NCBI GenBank assembly: GCA_963942565.1
Contig: OZ012695.1
Location: forward strand, 10,676,358-10,740,357
DNA length: 64,000 nucleotides
Source: Maea johnstoni
Lineage: Eukaryota > Annelida > Polychaeta > Spionida > Magelonidae
Direction of reading: 5' to 3'
This document shows, piece by piece, positions 38,482 to 52,139 of this stretch. The notes beneath the pieces are model-generated. The model was not told where the DNA came from. It did not search any database and worked only from the letters and a program-made list of their open reading frames with translations. Each line of letters starts with the position of its first letter. Positions within the stretch are counted from its first letter, which is position 1. The position numbers and the translations under genes are program-made.

Positions 38482-39297
38482 GAACTACACCAAGACCTCA
38501 GCCATGTATATATATACTAACTAGCACATCAAAGCTATGCCTTTGGCAGGAAAATCCCCTTCGTATCCTTGGATTATTTCACCAGCAAGGTCAAGCACTT
38601 GAGATATGATACAGTTATGCCTTTCTACATTATATAACCAACATTACTATATCCTCACTTTTCTTCGCTGAAGTGAAAAAAGATGTTAAACTTAAATTTA
38701 GCCCTTTTAAAATTGCACAGCAAAAATCTGCCACAAAGCCCTTGCTGGCTATTTATAGCTTAGAGTATGATTGGATGTTTGGCCATAGGGTGTTTTCATT
38801 CAGAAAATTAGGGAGTTTTACAAGGCAATGCCATTGCAAGATGAATTTGTGTGGCATATCCTGATTACTGACATCAAATCGTCGTATATGTATATGCGTT
38901 ATGGAATGTCTCCTACATTTTTAGGATTCTAGGATAATTTATAGAACCTTTTTTTTCTTTCCTATGAGTTTAGAGTGACTTATCTCGACCAGTAGCCAGT
39001 CATAGTAGAGTTAATATTTACTATTACAGTTTTTTACGGCAAAAAACACTTGTTTCTTTTCTATACTACACTGTGGGTACACGGATATATGAAACACACT
39101 ATAACAGTTGTTTTTACATCCAAGAAAAAAAATGAAACACACATACATGTATGTATGTATGTAATAATACTATTTTTCATGTTTATTATTTTCTATACAA
39201 GTATCAAGCCATGCAATATTAGGGAATGCATCTTTGGATAGGGGGGGGGGGGGGATAGCCTGAATTTAAGTTTGCTTTCATTACTCCCCGAGAGGAT

Positions 39298-39483
39298 TGG
39301 GCTGTTCCTGGAGGTACTGCCATACCAGGTCAACCAATGGCAGAGGCGGAGTGAGTCCCTGACACTTTGCCAAAGGTCAAATATCAGTTTAGAATCTACA
39401 GCCTCCAATGGAGGATATATAAGATAAAATCTGATAGGAATAGATACTACACTTTGATCTAAGCCTAAAGGCTGAGAAGCGAT
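39298..39483 (-). ncRNA. U2: U2 snRNA-like copy 39 (type a)
   Basis: 186 nt, type a; counterpart of copies 28 and 47. Confidence 0.8.
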
Positions 39484-40305
39484 AAACTACACCAGGACCT
39501 CAGCCATGTATATATATACTAACTAGCACATCAAAGATATGCCTTTGGCAGGAAAATCCCCTTCGTATCCTTGGATTATTTCACCAGCAAGGTCAAGCAC
39601 TTGAGATATGATTCAGTTATGCCTTTCTACATTATATAACCAACATTACTATATCCTCACTTTTCTTCACTGAAGTGAAAAAAGATGTTAAACTTAAATT
39701 TAGCCCTTTTAAAAAATGCACAGCAAAAATCTGCAAACATACAAAGCCCTTGCTGGCTATTTATTGCTCAGAGTATGATTGGATGTTTGGCCATAGGGTG
39801 TTTTCATTCAGAAAATTAGGGAGTTTTACAAGGCAATGCCGTTGCAAGATGAATTTGAGTGGCATATCCTGATTATTGACATCAAAATGTCGTATATGTA
39901 TATGTGTTATGGAATATTTCCTACATTTTTAGGATTCTAGCATAATTTGTAGGACCTTTTCTTTCATTCCTATGAGTTTAGAGTGACTTATCTCGACCAG
40001 TAGCCAGTCATAGTAGAGTTCATATTTACTATTACAGTTTTTTACGTCAAAAAAAACTTGTTTCTTTTCTATACTACACTGTGGGTACACGGATATATGA
40101 AACACACGATTACAGTTGTTTTTATATCCAAGAAAAAAATAATACACACAAACATGTATGTATGTGCGTATGTAATAATATTATTTTTCATCTTTATTAT
40201 TTTCTATACAAGTATCAAGCCATGCAATACTAGTGAGTGCATCTTTGGATAGGGGGGGGGGTATTGCCTGAATTTTAGTTTGCTTTCATTACTTCCCGAG
40301 AGGAG

Positions 40306-40492
40306 TGGGCTGTTCCTGGAGGTACTGCCATACCAGGTCAACCAATGGCAGAGGCGGAGCAAGCCCATGACTCTTTGCGAAAGGTAAAATATCAGTTTAG
40401 AATCTACGGCCTCCAATAGAGGACATATAAGATATTAATCTGATAAGAACAGATACTACACTTTAATCTTAGCCTAACGGCTGAGAAGCGAT
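40306..40492 (-). ncRNA. U2: U2 snRNA-like copy 40 (type b), promoter replaced
   Basis: 187 nt, type b, AUCGC start. As in copies 29 and 48, the foreign segment begins 10 nt upstream and no TATA run is present. Confidence 0.8.
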
Positions 40493-40502
40493 GAACTACA
40501 CC

Positions 40503-41180
40503 CAGATAGGGCCCCGTTGAAAGAGATACTGGGAGGACAGTATGATTACAGAGAAGGGGGAAGGCAAGTGTTGCGGCAAGGCGCTAAAGGCCGCAGGAGG
40601 AACAGAAAGTGGCAGTGTAGTAAGGATCCATGCGCCCAAAAAGTGAGTGGCGGGCGCACGGATCCAAGCCCAAAGTACAGGTGGAAGGTGCATGGATAGG
40701 GCACTGATGATCACGTGGGGACGTGTGAAAGGGCACATAGAAGGTAGATGGGTGGGAGTTGCATAAAGTAATGCCTTATAGTTAAGTGCTGGACTCATGT
40801 CAGGAGTACCACATAAGCCATCAGCGCGGGCTCACGTGGGAACAAGGACCAATCAGGGCTCTCGCATCGATTACATTACTGAGACACCTTATCTCCACCA
40901 CCAGCTGGGGGTGCCCAAAGCACCAATTTCTGGCCTATTAGCGGCTATTAGTTGACATTAGTTGAGGCTTGCATGTTCATGTTGACCGGCTGGTTTTGAA
41001 TCCACTTGTATTTGGTGATCTAAGGTAAAGTCATGTGCAGCAAGTGTGCATGCAAGTGTCCTTCATCAACAGATATAAAGTAATACTTACACCCATTAAA
41101 CTTCACAGATCTCAATTTTTATATGAAGGCTAAGCATTACTTGCATCCATTAAACTATATATTTTCTCGAAGAAATTCCT
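40503..41180. repeat. 678-bp foreign segment replacing spacer, copy B
   Basis: Same segment and same junctions as at 29248-29925, exactly 11,255 bp away; I saw no base difference by eye. Confidence 0.85.
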
Positions 41181-41756
41181 AAAATCTGCCACAAAGCCCT
41201 TGCTGGCTATTAATAGCTCAGAGTATGATTGGATGTTTCGGCATAGGGTGTTCTCATTTAGAAAATTAGGTAGTTTTACAAGGCAATGCAGTTGCAAGAA
41301 GAATTTGAGTGGCATATCCTGATTATTGACATCAAATCGTCGTATATGTATATATGTTATGGAATATCTCCTACATTTTTAGGATTCTAGCATAATTTGT
41401 AGACCTTTTTTTCATTCCCATAAGTTTAGAGTGACTTATCTGGACCAGTAGCCAGTCATACTAGAGTTCGTATTTACTATTACAGTTTTTTACGTCCAAA
41501 AAAACTTGTTTCTTTTCTATACTACACTGTGGGTACACGGATATATGAAACACACGATTACAGTTGTTTTTACATCCAAGAAAAAATTAATACACACATA
41601 AAAGCATGGATGTATGTATGTAACAATATTATTTTTCATGTTTATTATTTTCTATACAAGTATCAAGCCATGCAATATTAGGGATTGTATCTTTGGATAG
41701 GGGGGGGGGGGGGATAACCTGAATTTAAGTTTGCTTTAATTACTCCCCGAGAGGAG

Positions 41757-41840
41757 TGGGCTGTTCCTGGAGGTACTGCCATACCAGGTCAACCAATGGC
41801 AGAGGCGGAGCAAGCCCATGACACTTTGCTGAGAAGAGAT
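41757..41840 (-). pseudogene. U2: U2 snRNA pseudogene copy 41 (84-nt type c)
   Basis: 84-nt deletion form, counterpart of copy 30, with the same older-type spacer beside the foreign segment. Confidence 0.85.
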
Positions 41841-42660
41841 GAACTACACCAAGACCTCAGCCATGTATATATATACTAACTAGCACATCAAAGCTATGCC
41901 TTTGGCAGGAAAATCCCCTTCGTATCCTTGGATTATTTCACCAGCAAGGTCAAGCACTTGAGATATGATACAGTTATGCCTTTCTACATTATATAACCAA
42001 CATTACTATATCCTCACTTTTCTTCGCTGAAGTGAAAAAAGATGTTAAACTTAAATTTAGCCCTTTTTTAAATTGCACAGCAAAAATCTGCCACAAAGCC
42101 CTTGCTGGCTATTTATAGCTTAGAGTATGATTGGATGTTTGGCCATAGGGTGTTTTCATTCAGAAAATTAGGGAGTTTTACAAGGCAATGCCATTGCAAG
42201 ATGAATTTGAGTGGCATATCCTGATTACTGACATCAAATCGTCGTATATGTATATGTGTTATGGAATGTCTCCTACATTTTTAGGATTCTAGGATAATTT
42301 ATAGAACCTTTTTTTTCTTTCCTATGAGTTTAGAGTGACTTATCTCGACCAGTAGCCAGTCATAGTAGAGTTAATATTTACTATTACAGTTTTTTACGGC
42401 AAAAAACACTTGTTTCTTTTCTATACTACACTGTGGGTACACGGATATATGAAACACACTATAACAGTTGTTTTTACATCCAAGAAAAAAAATGAAACAC
42501 ACATACATGTATGTATGTATGTAATAATACTATTTTTCATGTTTATTATTTTCTATACCAGTATCAAGCCATGCAATATTAGGGAATGCATCTTTGGATA
42601 GGGGGGGGGGGGGGGGGATAGCCTGAATTTAAGTTTGCTTTCATTACTCCCCGAGAGGAT

Positions 42661-42846
42661 TGGGCTGTTCCTGGAGGTACTGCCATACCAGGTCAACCAA
42701 TGGCAGAGGCGGAGTGAGTCCCTGACACTTTGCCAAAGGTCAAATATCAGTTTAGAATCTACAGCCTCCAATGGAGGATATATAAGATAAAATCTGATAG
42801 GAATAGATACTACACTTTGATCTAAGCCTAAAGGCTGAGAAGCGAT
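42661..42846 (-). ncRNA. U2: U2 snRNA-like copy 42 (type a)
   Basis: 186 nt, type a; counterpart of copy 31. Confidence 0.8.
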
Positions 42847-43683
42847 AAACTACACCAGGACCTCAGCCATGTATATATATACTAACTAGCACATCAAAGA
42901 TATGCCTTTGGCAGGAAAATCCCCTTCGTATCCTTGGATTATTTCACCAGCAAGGTCAAGCACTTGAGATATGATTCAGTTATGCCTTTCTACATTATAT
43001 AACCAACATTACTATATCCTCACTTTTCTTCACTGAAGTGAAAAAAGATGTTAAACTTAAATTAAGCCCTTTCTAAAAATGCACAGCAAAAATCTGCAAA
43101 CATACAAAGCCCTTGCTGGCTATTTATTGCTCAGAGTATGATTGGATGTTTGGCCATAGGGTGTTTTCATTCAGAAAATTAGGGAGTTTTACAAGGCAAT
43201 GCCGTTGCAAGATGAATTTGAGTGGCATATCCTGATTATTGACATCAAATCGTCGTATATGTATATGTGTTATGGAATGTCTCCTACATTTTTAGGATTC
43301 TAGCATAATTTGTAGAACCTTTTTTTTCATTCCTATGAGTTTAGAGTGACTTATCTCGACCAGTAGCCAGTCATAGTAGAGTTCATATTTACTATTACAG
43401 TTTTTTACGTCAAAAAAAACTTGTTTCTTTTCTATACTACACTGTGGGTACACGGATATATGAAACACACGATTACAGTTGTTTTTACATCCAAGAAAAA
43501 ATTAATACACACAAACATGTATGTATGTATGTATGTAATAATATTATTTTTCATCTTTATTATTTTCTATACAAGTATCAAGCCATGCAATACTAGGGAG
43601 TGCATCTTTGGATAGGGGGGGGGGGGGGGGGGGGGGGGGTATTGCCTGAATTTTAGTTTGCTTTCATTACTTCCCGAGAGGAG

Positions 43684-43870
43684 TGGGCTGTTCCTGGAGG
43701 TACTGCCATACCAGGTCAACCAATGGCAGAGGCGGAGCAAGCCCATGACACTTTGCGAAAGGTAAAATATCAGTTTAGAATCTACGGCCTCCAATAGAGG
43801 ACATATAAGATATTAATCTGATAAGAACAGATACTACACTTGAATCTTAGCCTAACGGCTGAGAAGAGAT
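43684..43870 (-). ncRNA. U2: U2 snRNA-like copy 43 (type b)
   Basis: 187 nt, type b with AUCUC start and a private AAGAUUCAAGUG upstream of the intact branch-site segment. Confidence 0.8.
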
Positions 43871-44628
43871 GAACTACACCAAGACCTCAGCCATGTATAT
43901 ATATACTAACTAGCACATCAAAGTTATGCCTTTGGCAGGAAAATCCCCTTCGTATCCTTGGATTATTTCACCAGCAAGGTCAAGCACTTGAGATATGATA
44001 CAGTTATGCCTTTCTACATTATATAACCAACATTACTATATCCTCACTTTTCTTCGCTGAAGTGAAAAAAGATGTTAAACTTAAACTTAGCCCTTTTAAA
44101 ATTGCACAGCAAAAATCTGCCACAAAGCCCTTGCTGGCTATTTATAGCTTAGACTATGATTGGATGTTTGGCCATAGGGTGTTTTCATTCAGAAAATTAG
44201 GGAGTTTTACAAGGCAATGCCGTTGAAAGATGAATTTGAGTGGCATATCCTGATTACTGACATCAAATCGTCGTATATGTATATGTGTTATGGAATGTCT
44301 CCTACATTTTTAGGATTCTAGGATAATTTGTAGAACCTTTTTTTTCTTTCCTATGAGTTTAGAGTGACTTATCTCGACCAGTAGCCAGTCATAGTAGAGT
44401 TAATATTTACTATTACAGTTTTTTACGGCAGAAAAACTTGTTTCTTTTCTATACTACACTGTGGGTACACGGATATATGAAACACACTATAACAGTTGTT
44501 TTTACATCCAAGAAAAAAAATGAAACACACATACATGTATGTATGTATGTAATAATACTATTTTTCATGTTTATTATTTTCTATACAAGTATCAAGCCAT
44601 GCAATATTAGGGAATGCATCTTTGGATA

Positions 44629-44660
<32 letters not shown>

Positions 44661-44702
44661 TAGCCTGAATTTAAGTTTGCTTTCATTACTCCCCGAGAGG
44701 AT

Positions 44703-44888
44703 TGGGCTGTTCCTGGAGGTACTGCCATACCAGGTCAACCAATGGCAGAGGCGGAGTGAGTCCCTGACACTTTGCCAAAGGTCAAATATCAGTTTAGAAT
44801 CTACAGCCTCCAATGGAGGATATATAAGATAAAATCTGATAGGAATAGATACTACACTTTGATCTAAGCCTAAAGGCTGAGAAGCGAT
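44703..44888 (-). ncRNA. U2: U2 snRNA-like copy 44 (type a)
   Basis: 186 nt, type a; followed by a 31-G tract. Confidence 0.8.
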
Positions 44889-45652
44889 AAACTACACCAG
44901 GACCTCAGCCATGTATATATATACTAACTAGCACATCAAAGATATGCCTTTGGCAGGAAAATCCCCTTCGTATCCTTGTATTATTTCACCAGCAAGGTCT
45001 AGCACTTGAGATATGATACAGTTATGCCTTTCTACATTATATAACCAACATTACTATATCCTCACTTTTCTTCACTGAAGTGAAAAAAGATGTTAAACTT
45101 AAATTTAGCCCTTTTTAAATATGCACAGCAAAAATCTGCAAACACAGCCCTTGCTGGCTATTTATTGCTCAGAGTATGATTGGATGTTTGGCCATAGGGT
45201 GTTTTCATTCAGAAAATTAGGGAGTTTTACAAGGCAATGCAGTTGCAAGAAGAATTTGAGTGGCATATCCTGATTATTGACATCAAATCGTCGTATATGT
45301 ATATGTGTTATGGAATGTCTCCTACATTTTTAGGTTTCTAGCATAATTTGTAGAACCTTTTCTTTCATTCCTATGAGTTTAGAGTGACTTATCTCGACCA
45401 GTAGCCAGTCATAGTAGAGTTCATATTTACTATTACAGTTTTTTACGTCAAAAAAAACTTGTTTCTTTTCTATACTACACTGCGGGTACACGGATATATG
45501 AAACACACGATTACAGTTGTTTTTACATCCAAGAAAAAATTAATACACACAAACATGTATGTATGTATGTATGTAATAATATTATTTTTCATCTTTATTA
45601 TTTTCTATACAAGTATCAAGCCATGCAATACTAGGGAGTGCATCTTTGGATA

Positions 45653-45684
<32 letters not shown>

Positions 45685-45727
45685 ATTGCCTGAATTGTAG
45701 TTTGCTTTCATTACTTCCCGAGAGGAG

Positions 45728-45914
45728 TGGGCTGTTCCTGGAGGTACTGCCATACCAGGTCAACCAATGGCAGAGGCGGAGCATGCCCATGACACTTTGC
45801 GAAAGGTAAAATATCAGTTTAGAATCTACGGCCTCCAATAGAGGACATATAAGATATTAATCTGATAAGAACAGATACTACACTTTAATCTTAGCCTAAC
45901 GGCTGAGAAGAGAT
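45728..45914 (-). ncRNA. U2: U2 snRNA-like copy 45 (type b)
   Basis: 187 nt, copy 26 subtype, but with the common GUACCUCCAGG in stem-loop IV. Confidence 0.8.
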
Positions 45915-46744
45915 GAACTACACCAAGACCTTAGCCATGTATATATATACTAACTAGCACATCAAAGCTATGCCTTTGGCAGGAAAATCCCCTTCGTATC
46001 CTTGGATTATTTCACCAGCAAGGTCAAGCACTTGAGATATGATACAGTTATGCCTTTCTACATTATATAACCAACATTACTATATCCTCACTTTTCTTCG
46101 CTGAAGTGTAAAAAGATGTTAAACTTAAATTTAGCCCTTTTAAAATTGCACAGCAAAAATCTGCCACAAAGCCCTTGCTGGCTATTTATAGCTTAGAGTA
46201 TGATTGGATGTTTGGCCATAGGGTGTTTTCATTCAGAAAATTAGGGAGTTTTACAAGGCAATGCAGTTGCAAGAAGAATTTGAGTGGCATATCCTGATTA
46301 TTGACATCAAATCGTCGTATATGTATATGTGTTATGGAATGTCTCCTACATTTTTAGGATTCTAGCATAATTTGTAGAACTTTTATTTTCATTCCTATGA
46401 GTTTAGAGTGACTTATCTCGACCAGTAGCCAGTCATAGTAGAGTTCATATTTACTATTACAGTTTTTTACGTCAAAAAAAACTTGTTTCTTTTCTATACT
46501 ACACTGTGGGTACACGGATATATGAAACACACGATTACAGTTGTTTTTACATCCAAGAAAAAATTAATGCACACAAACATGTATGTATGTATGTATGTAA
46601 TAATACTATTTTTCATCTTTATTATTTTCTATACAAGTATCAAGCCATGCAATACTAGGGAGTGCATCTTTGGATAGGGGGGGGGGGGGGGGGGGGGGGG
46701 TATTGCCTGAATTTTAGTTTGCTTTCATTACTTCCCGAGAGGAG

Positions 46745-46828
46745 TGGGCTGTTCCTGGAGGTACTGCCATACCAGGTCATCCAATGGCAGAGGCGGAGCA
46801 AGCCCATGACACTTTGCTGAGAAGAGAT
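46745..46828 (-). pseudogene. U2: U2 snRNA pseudogene copy 46 (84-nt type c)
   Basis: 84-nt deletion form with the UUGGAUGACC marker; last type c copy in the array. Confidence 0.85.
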
Positions 46829-47642
46829 GAACTACACCAAGACCTCAGCCATGTATATATATACTAACTAGCACATCAAAGCTATGCCTTTGGCAGGAAA
46901 ATCCCCTTCGTATCCTTGGATTATTTCACCAGCAAGGTCAAGCACTTGAGATATGATACAGTTATGCCTTTCTACATTATATAACCAACATTACTATATC
47001 CTCACTTTTCTTCGCTGAAGTGAAAAAAGATGTTAAACTTAAATTTAGCCCTTTTAAAATTGCACAGCAAAAATCTGCCACAAAGCCCTTGCTGGCTATT
47101 TATAGCTTAGAGTATGATTGGATGTTTGGCCATAGGGTGTTTTCATTCAGAAAATTAGGGAGTTTTACAAGGCAATGCCATTGCAAGATGAATTTGTGTG
47201 GCATATCCTGATTACTGACATCAAATCGTCGTATATGTATATGCGTTATGGAATGTCTCCTACATTTTTAGGATTCTAGGATAATTTATAGAACCTTTTT
47301 TTTCTTTCCTATGAGTTTAGAGTGACTTATCTCGACCAGTAGCCAGTCATAGTAGAGTTAATATTTACTATTACAGTTTTTTACGGCAAAAAACACTTGT
47401 TTCTTTTCTATACTACACTGTGGGTACACGGATATATGAAACACACTATAACAGTTGTTTTTACATCCAAGAAAAAAAATGAAACACACATACATGTATG
47501 TATGTATGTAATAATACTATTTTTCATGTTTATTATTTTCTATACAAGTATCAAGCCATGCAATATTAGGGAATGCATCTTTGGATAGGGGGGGGGGGGA
47601 TAGCCTGAATTTAAGTTTGCTTTCATTACTCCCCGAGAGGAT

Positions 47643-47828
47643 TGGGCTGTTCCTGGAGGTACTGCCATACCAGGTCAACCAATGGCAGAGGCGGAGTGAG
47701 TCCCTGACACTTTGCCAAAGGTCAAATATCAGTTTAGAATCTACAGCCTCCAATGGAGGATATATAAGATAAAATCTGATAGGAATAGATACTACACTTT
47801 GATCTAAGCCTAAAGGCTGAGAAGCGAT
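47643..47828 (-). ncRNA. U2: U2 snRNA-like copy 47 (type a)
   Basis: 186 nt, type a; counterpart of copies 28 and 39. Confidence 0.8.
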
Positions 47829-48650
47829 AAACTACACCAGGACCTCAGCCATGTATATATATACTAACTAGCACATCAAAGATATGCCTTTGGCAGGAAA
47901 ATCCCCTTCGTATCATTGGATTATTTCACCAGCAAGGTCAAGCACTTGAGATATGATTCAGTTATGCCTTTCTACATTATATAACCAACATTACTATATC
48001 CTCACTTTTCTTCACTGAAGTGAAAAAAGATGTTAAACTTAAATTTAGCCCTTTTTAAAAATGCACAGCAAAAATCTGCAAACATACAAAGCCCTTGCTG
48101 GCTATTTATTGCTCAGAGTATGATTGGATGTTTGGCCATAGGGTGTTTTCATTCAGAAAATTAGGGAGTTTTACAAGGCAATGCCGTTGCAAGATGAATT
48201 TGAGTGGCATATCCTGATTATTGACATCAAATCGTCGTATATGTATATGTGTTATGGAATATTTCCTACATTTTTAGGATTCTAGCATAATTTGTAGGAC
48301 CTTTTCTTTCATTCCTATGAGTTTAGAGTGACTTATCTCGACCAGTAGCCAGTCATAGTAGAGTTCATATTTACTATTACAGTTTTTTACGTCAAAAAAA
48401 ACTTGTTTCTTTTCTATACTACACTGTGGGTACACGGATATATGAAACACACGATTACAGTTGTTTTTATATCCAAGAAAAAAATAATACACACAAACAT
48501 GTATGTATGTGTGTATGTAATAATATTATTTTTCATCTTTATTATTTTCTATACAAGTATCAAGCCATGCAATACTAGTGAGTGCATCTTTGGATAGGGG
48601 GGGGGGTATTGCCTGAATTTTAGTTTGCTTTCATTACTTCCCGAGAGGAG

Positions 48651-48837
48651 TGGGCTGTTCCTGGAGGTACTGCCATACCAGGTCAACCAATGGCAGAGGC
48701 GGAGCAAGCCCATGACTCTTTGCGAAAGGTAAAATATCAGTTTAGAATCTACGGCCTCCAATAGAGGACATATAAGATATTAATCTGATAAGAACAGATA
48801 CTACACTTTAATCTTAGCCTAACGGCTGAGAAGCGAT
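48651..48837 (-). ncRNA. U2: U2 snRNA-like copy 48 (type b), promoter replaced
   Basis: 187 nt, type b, AUCGC start; third copy whose promoter is replaced by the foreign segment. Confidence 0.8.
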
Positions 48838-48847
48838 GAACTACACC

Positions 48848-49525
48848 CAGATAGGGCCCCGTTGAAAGAGATACTGGGAGGACAGTATGATTACAGAGAA
48901 GGGGGAAGGCAAGTGTTGCGGCAAGGCGCTAAAGGCCGCAGGAGGAACAGAAAGTGGCAGTGTAGTAAGGATCCATGCGCCCAAAAAGTGAGTGGCGGGC
49001 GCACGGATCCAAGCCCAAAGTACAGGTGGAAGGTGCATGGATAGGGCACTGATGATCACGTGGGGACGTGTGAAAGGGCACATAGAAGGTAGATGGGTGG
49101 GAGTTGCATAAAGTAATGCCTTATAGTTAAGTGCTGGACTCATGTCAGGAGTACCACATAAGCCATCAGCGCGGGCTCACGTGGGAACAAGGACCAATCA
49201 GGGCTCTCGCATCGATTACATTACTGAGACACCTTATCTCCACCACCAGCTGGGGGTGCCCAAAGCACCAATTTCTGGCCTATTAGCGGCTATTAGTTGA
49301 CATTAGTTGAGGCTTGCATGTTCATGTTGACCGGCTGGTTTTGAATCCACTTGTATTTGGTGATCTAAGGTAAAGTCATGTGCAGCAAGTGTGCATGCAA
49401 GTGTCCTTCATCAACAGATATAAAGTAATACTTACACCCATTAAACTTCACAGATCTCAATTTTTATATGAAGGCTAAGCATTACTTGCATCCATTAAAC
49501 TATATATTTTCTCGAAGAAATTCCT
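48848..49525. repeat. 678-bp foreign segment replacing spacer, copy C
   Basis: Same segment and junctions, 8,345 bp beyond copy B. The older-type spacer to its right has two substitutions not seen in copies A and B. Confidence 0.85.
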
Positions 49526-50101
49526 AAAATCTGCCACAAAGCCCTTGCTGGCTATTAATAGCTCAGAGTATGATTGGATGTTTCGGCATAGGGTGTTCTC
49601 ATTTAGAAAATTAGGTAGTTTTACAAGGCAATGCAGTTGCAAGAAGAATTTGAGTGGCATATCCTGATTATTGACATCAAATCGTCGTATATGTATATAT
49701 GTTATGGAATATCTCCTACATTTTTAGGATTCTAGCATAATTTGTAGACCTTTTTTTCATTCCCATAAGTTTAGAGTGACTTATGTGGACCAGTAGCCAG
49801 TCGTACTAGAGTTCGTATTTACTATTACAGTTTTTTACGTCCAAAAAAACTTGTTTCTTTTCTATACTACACTGTGGGTACACGGATATATGAAACACAC
49901 GATTACAGTTGTTTTTACATCCAAGAAAAAATTAATACACACATAAAAGCATGGATGTATGTATGTAACAATATTATTTTTCATGTTTATTATTTTCTAT
50001 ACAAGTATCAAGCCATGCAATATTAGGGATTGTATCTTTGGATAGGGGGGGGGGGGGGATAACCTGAATTTAAGTTTGCTTTAATTACTCCCCGAGAGGA
50101 G

Positions 50102-50288
50102 TGGGCTGTTCCTGGAGGTACTGCCATACCAGGTCAACCAATGGCAGAGGCGGAGTAAGCCCCTGACACCTTGCCAAAGGTCAAATATCAGTTTAGAATC
50201 TACAGCCTCCAATGGAGGACATATACGATATTAATCTGATAGGAGCAGATACTACACTTTGATCTTAGACTAAAGGCTGGGAAGTGAT
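50102..50288 (-). ncRNA. U2: U2 snRNA-like copy 49
   Basis: 187 nt. AUCAC start, stem I broken (AGCC opposite GUCU) and GUAUCUGCUCC after the branch-site segment. It sits where copies 30 and 41 have the 84-nt form. Confidence 0.8.
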
Positions 50289-50952
50289 AAACTACACCAG
50301 GACCTTAGCCATGTATGTATATACTAACTAGCACATCAAAGCTATGCCCTTGGCAGGAAAATCCCCTTCGTATCCTTGGATTATTTTACCAGCAAGGTCA
50401 AGCACTTGAGATATGATACAGTTATGCCTTTCTACATTATATAACCAACATAACTATATCCTCACTTTTCTTCGCTGAAGTGAAAAAAGATGTTAAACTT
50501 AAATTTAGCCCTTTTAAAATTGCACAGCAAAAATCTGCCACAAAGCCCTTGCTGGCTATTTATAGCTTAGAGTATGATTGGATGTTTGGCCATAGGGTGT
50601 TTTCATTCAGAAAATTAGGGAGTTTTACAAGGCAATGCCGTTGCAAGATGAATTTGAGTGGCATATCCTGATTATTAACATCAAATCGTCGTATATGTAT
50701 ATGTGTTATGGAATGTCTCCTACATTTTTTGGATTCTAGGATAATTTGTAGAACCTTTTTTTCTTTCCTATGAGTTTAGAGTGACTTATCTCGACCAGTA
50801 GCCAGTCATAGTAGAGTTAATATTTACTATTACAGTTTTTTACGTCAAAAAAAATTGTTTCTTTTCTATACTACACTGTGGGTACACGGATATATGAAAC
50901 ACACTATAACAGTTGTTTTTACATCCAAGAAAAAAAATGAAACACACATACA

Positions 50953-50958
50953 TGTATG

Positions 50959-50988
<30 letters not shown>
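50953..50988. repeat. Longest (TGTA)n microsatellite (9 repeats)
   Basis: Nine TGTA repeats in the spacer of unit 50. The same tract is present in every unit, usually with 3-8 repeats and sometimes interrupted. Confidence 0.9.
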
Positions 50989-50989
<1 letters not shown>

Positions 50990-51119
50990 TAATATTATTT
51001 TTCATGTTTATTATTTTCTATACAAGTATCAAGCCATGCAATATTAGGGAGTGCATCTTTGGATAAGGAGGGGGGGATAGCCTGAATTTAAGTTTGCTTT
51101 CATTACTCCCCGAGAGGAT

Positions 51120-51305
51120 TGGGCTGTTCCTGGAGGTACTGCCATACCAGGTCAACCAATGGCAGAGGCGGAGTGAGTCCCTGACACTTTGCCAAAGGTC
51201 AAATATCAGTTTAGAATCTACAGCCTCCAATGGAGGATATATAAGATAAAATCTGATAGGAATAGATACTACACTTTGATCTTAGCCTAAAGGCTGAGAA
51301 GCGAT
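51120..51305 (-). ncRNA. U2: U2 snRNA-like copy 50 (type a variant)
   Basis: 186 nt. Type a except that stem I and its flank are canonical (GGCUAAGAUCA). The downstream G tract is short and interrupted (GGAGGGGGGG). Confidence 0.82.
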
Positions 51306-52139
51306 AAACTACACCAGGACCTCAGCCATGTATATATATACTAACTAGCACATCAAAGATATGCCTTTGGCAGGAAAATCCCCTTCGTATCCTTGGATTA
51401 TTTCACCAGCAAGGTCAAGCACTTGAGATATGATACAGTTATGCCTTTCTACATTATATAACCAACATTACTATATCCTCACTTTTCTTCGCTGAAGTGA
51501 AAAATATGTTAAACTTAAATTTAGCCCTTTTTAAATATGCACAGCAAAAATCTGCAAACAAAGCCCTTGCTGGCTATTTATAGCTCAGAGTATGATTGGA
51601 TGTTTGGCCATAGGGTGTTTTCATTCAGAAAATTAGGGAGTTTTACAAGGCAATGCCATTGCAAGATGAATTTGAGTGGCATATCCTGATTATTGACATC
51701 AAATCGTCGTATATGTATATGTGTTATGGAATATTTCCTACATTTTTAGGATTCTAGCATAATTTGTCGAATCTTTTCTTTCATTCCTATGAGTTTAGAG
51801 TGACTTATCTCGACCAGTAGCCAGTCATAGTAGAGTTCATATTTACTATTACAGAATTTTACGTCAAAAAAAACTTGTTTCTTTTCTATACTACACTGTG
51901 GGTACACGGATATATGAAACACACGACTACAGTTGTTTTTACATCCAAGAAAAAATTAATACACATGCATACATGTATGTATGTATGTATGTATGTATGT
52001 AATAATATTATTTTTCATTTTTATTATTTTCTATACAAGTATCAAGCCATGGAATACTAGGGAGTGCATCTTTGGATAGGGGGGGGGGGGGGGGATTTTG
52101 CCTGAATTTTAGTTTGCTTTCATTACTCCCCGAGAGGAG

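Larger units (their letters stand above)
26322..50153. repeat. Eight-unit higher-order repeat tagged by the foreign segment (copies 27-49)
   Basis: The block c-a-b(+insert)-c-a-b-a-b runs from copy 27, again from copy 38, and begins a third time at copy 46. In the first copy the last three-unit block is duplicated. Homology of the third copy ends inside U2 copy 49 at about 50153, where the normal full-length RNA replaces the type c form. Very few substitutions separate the copies, which points to recent amplification. Confidence 0.87.
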
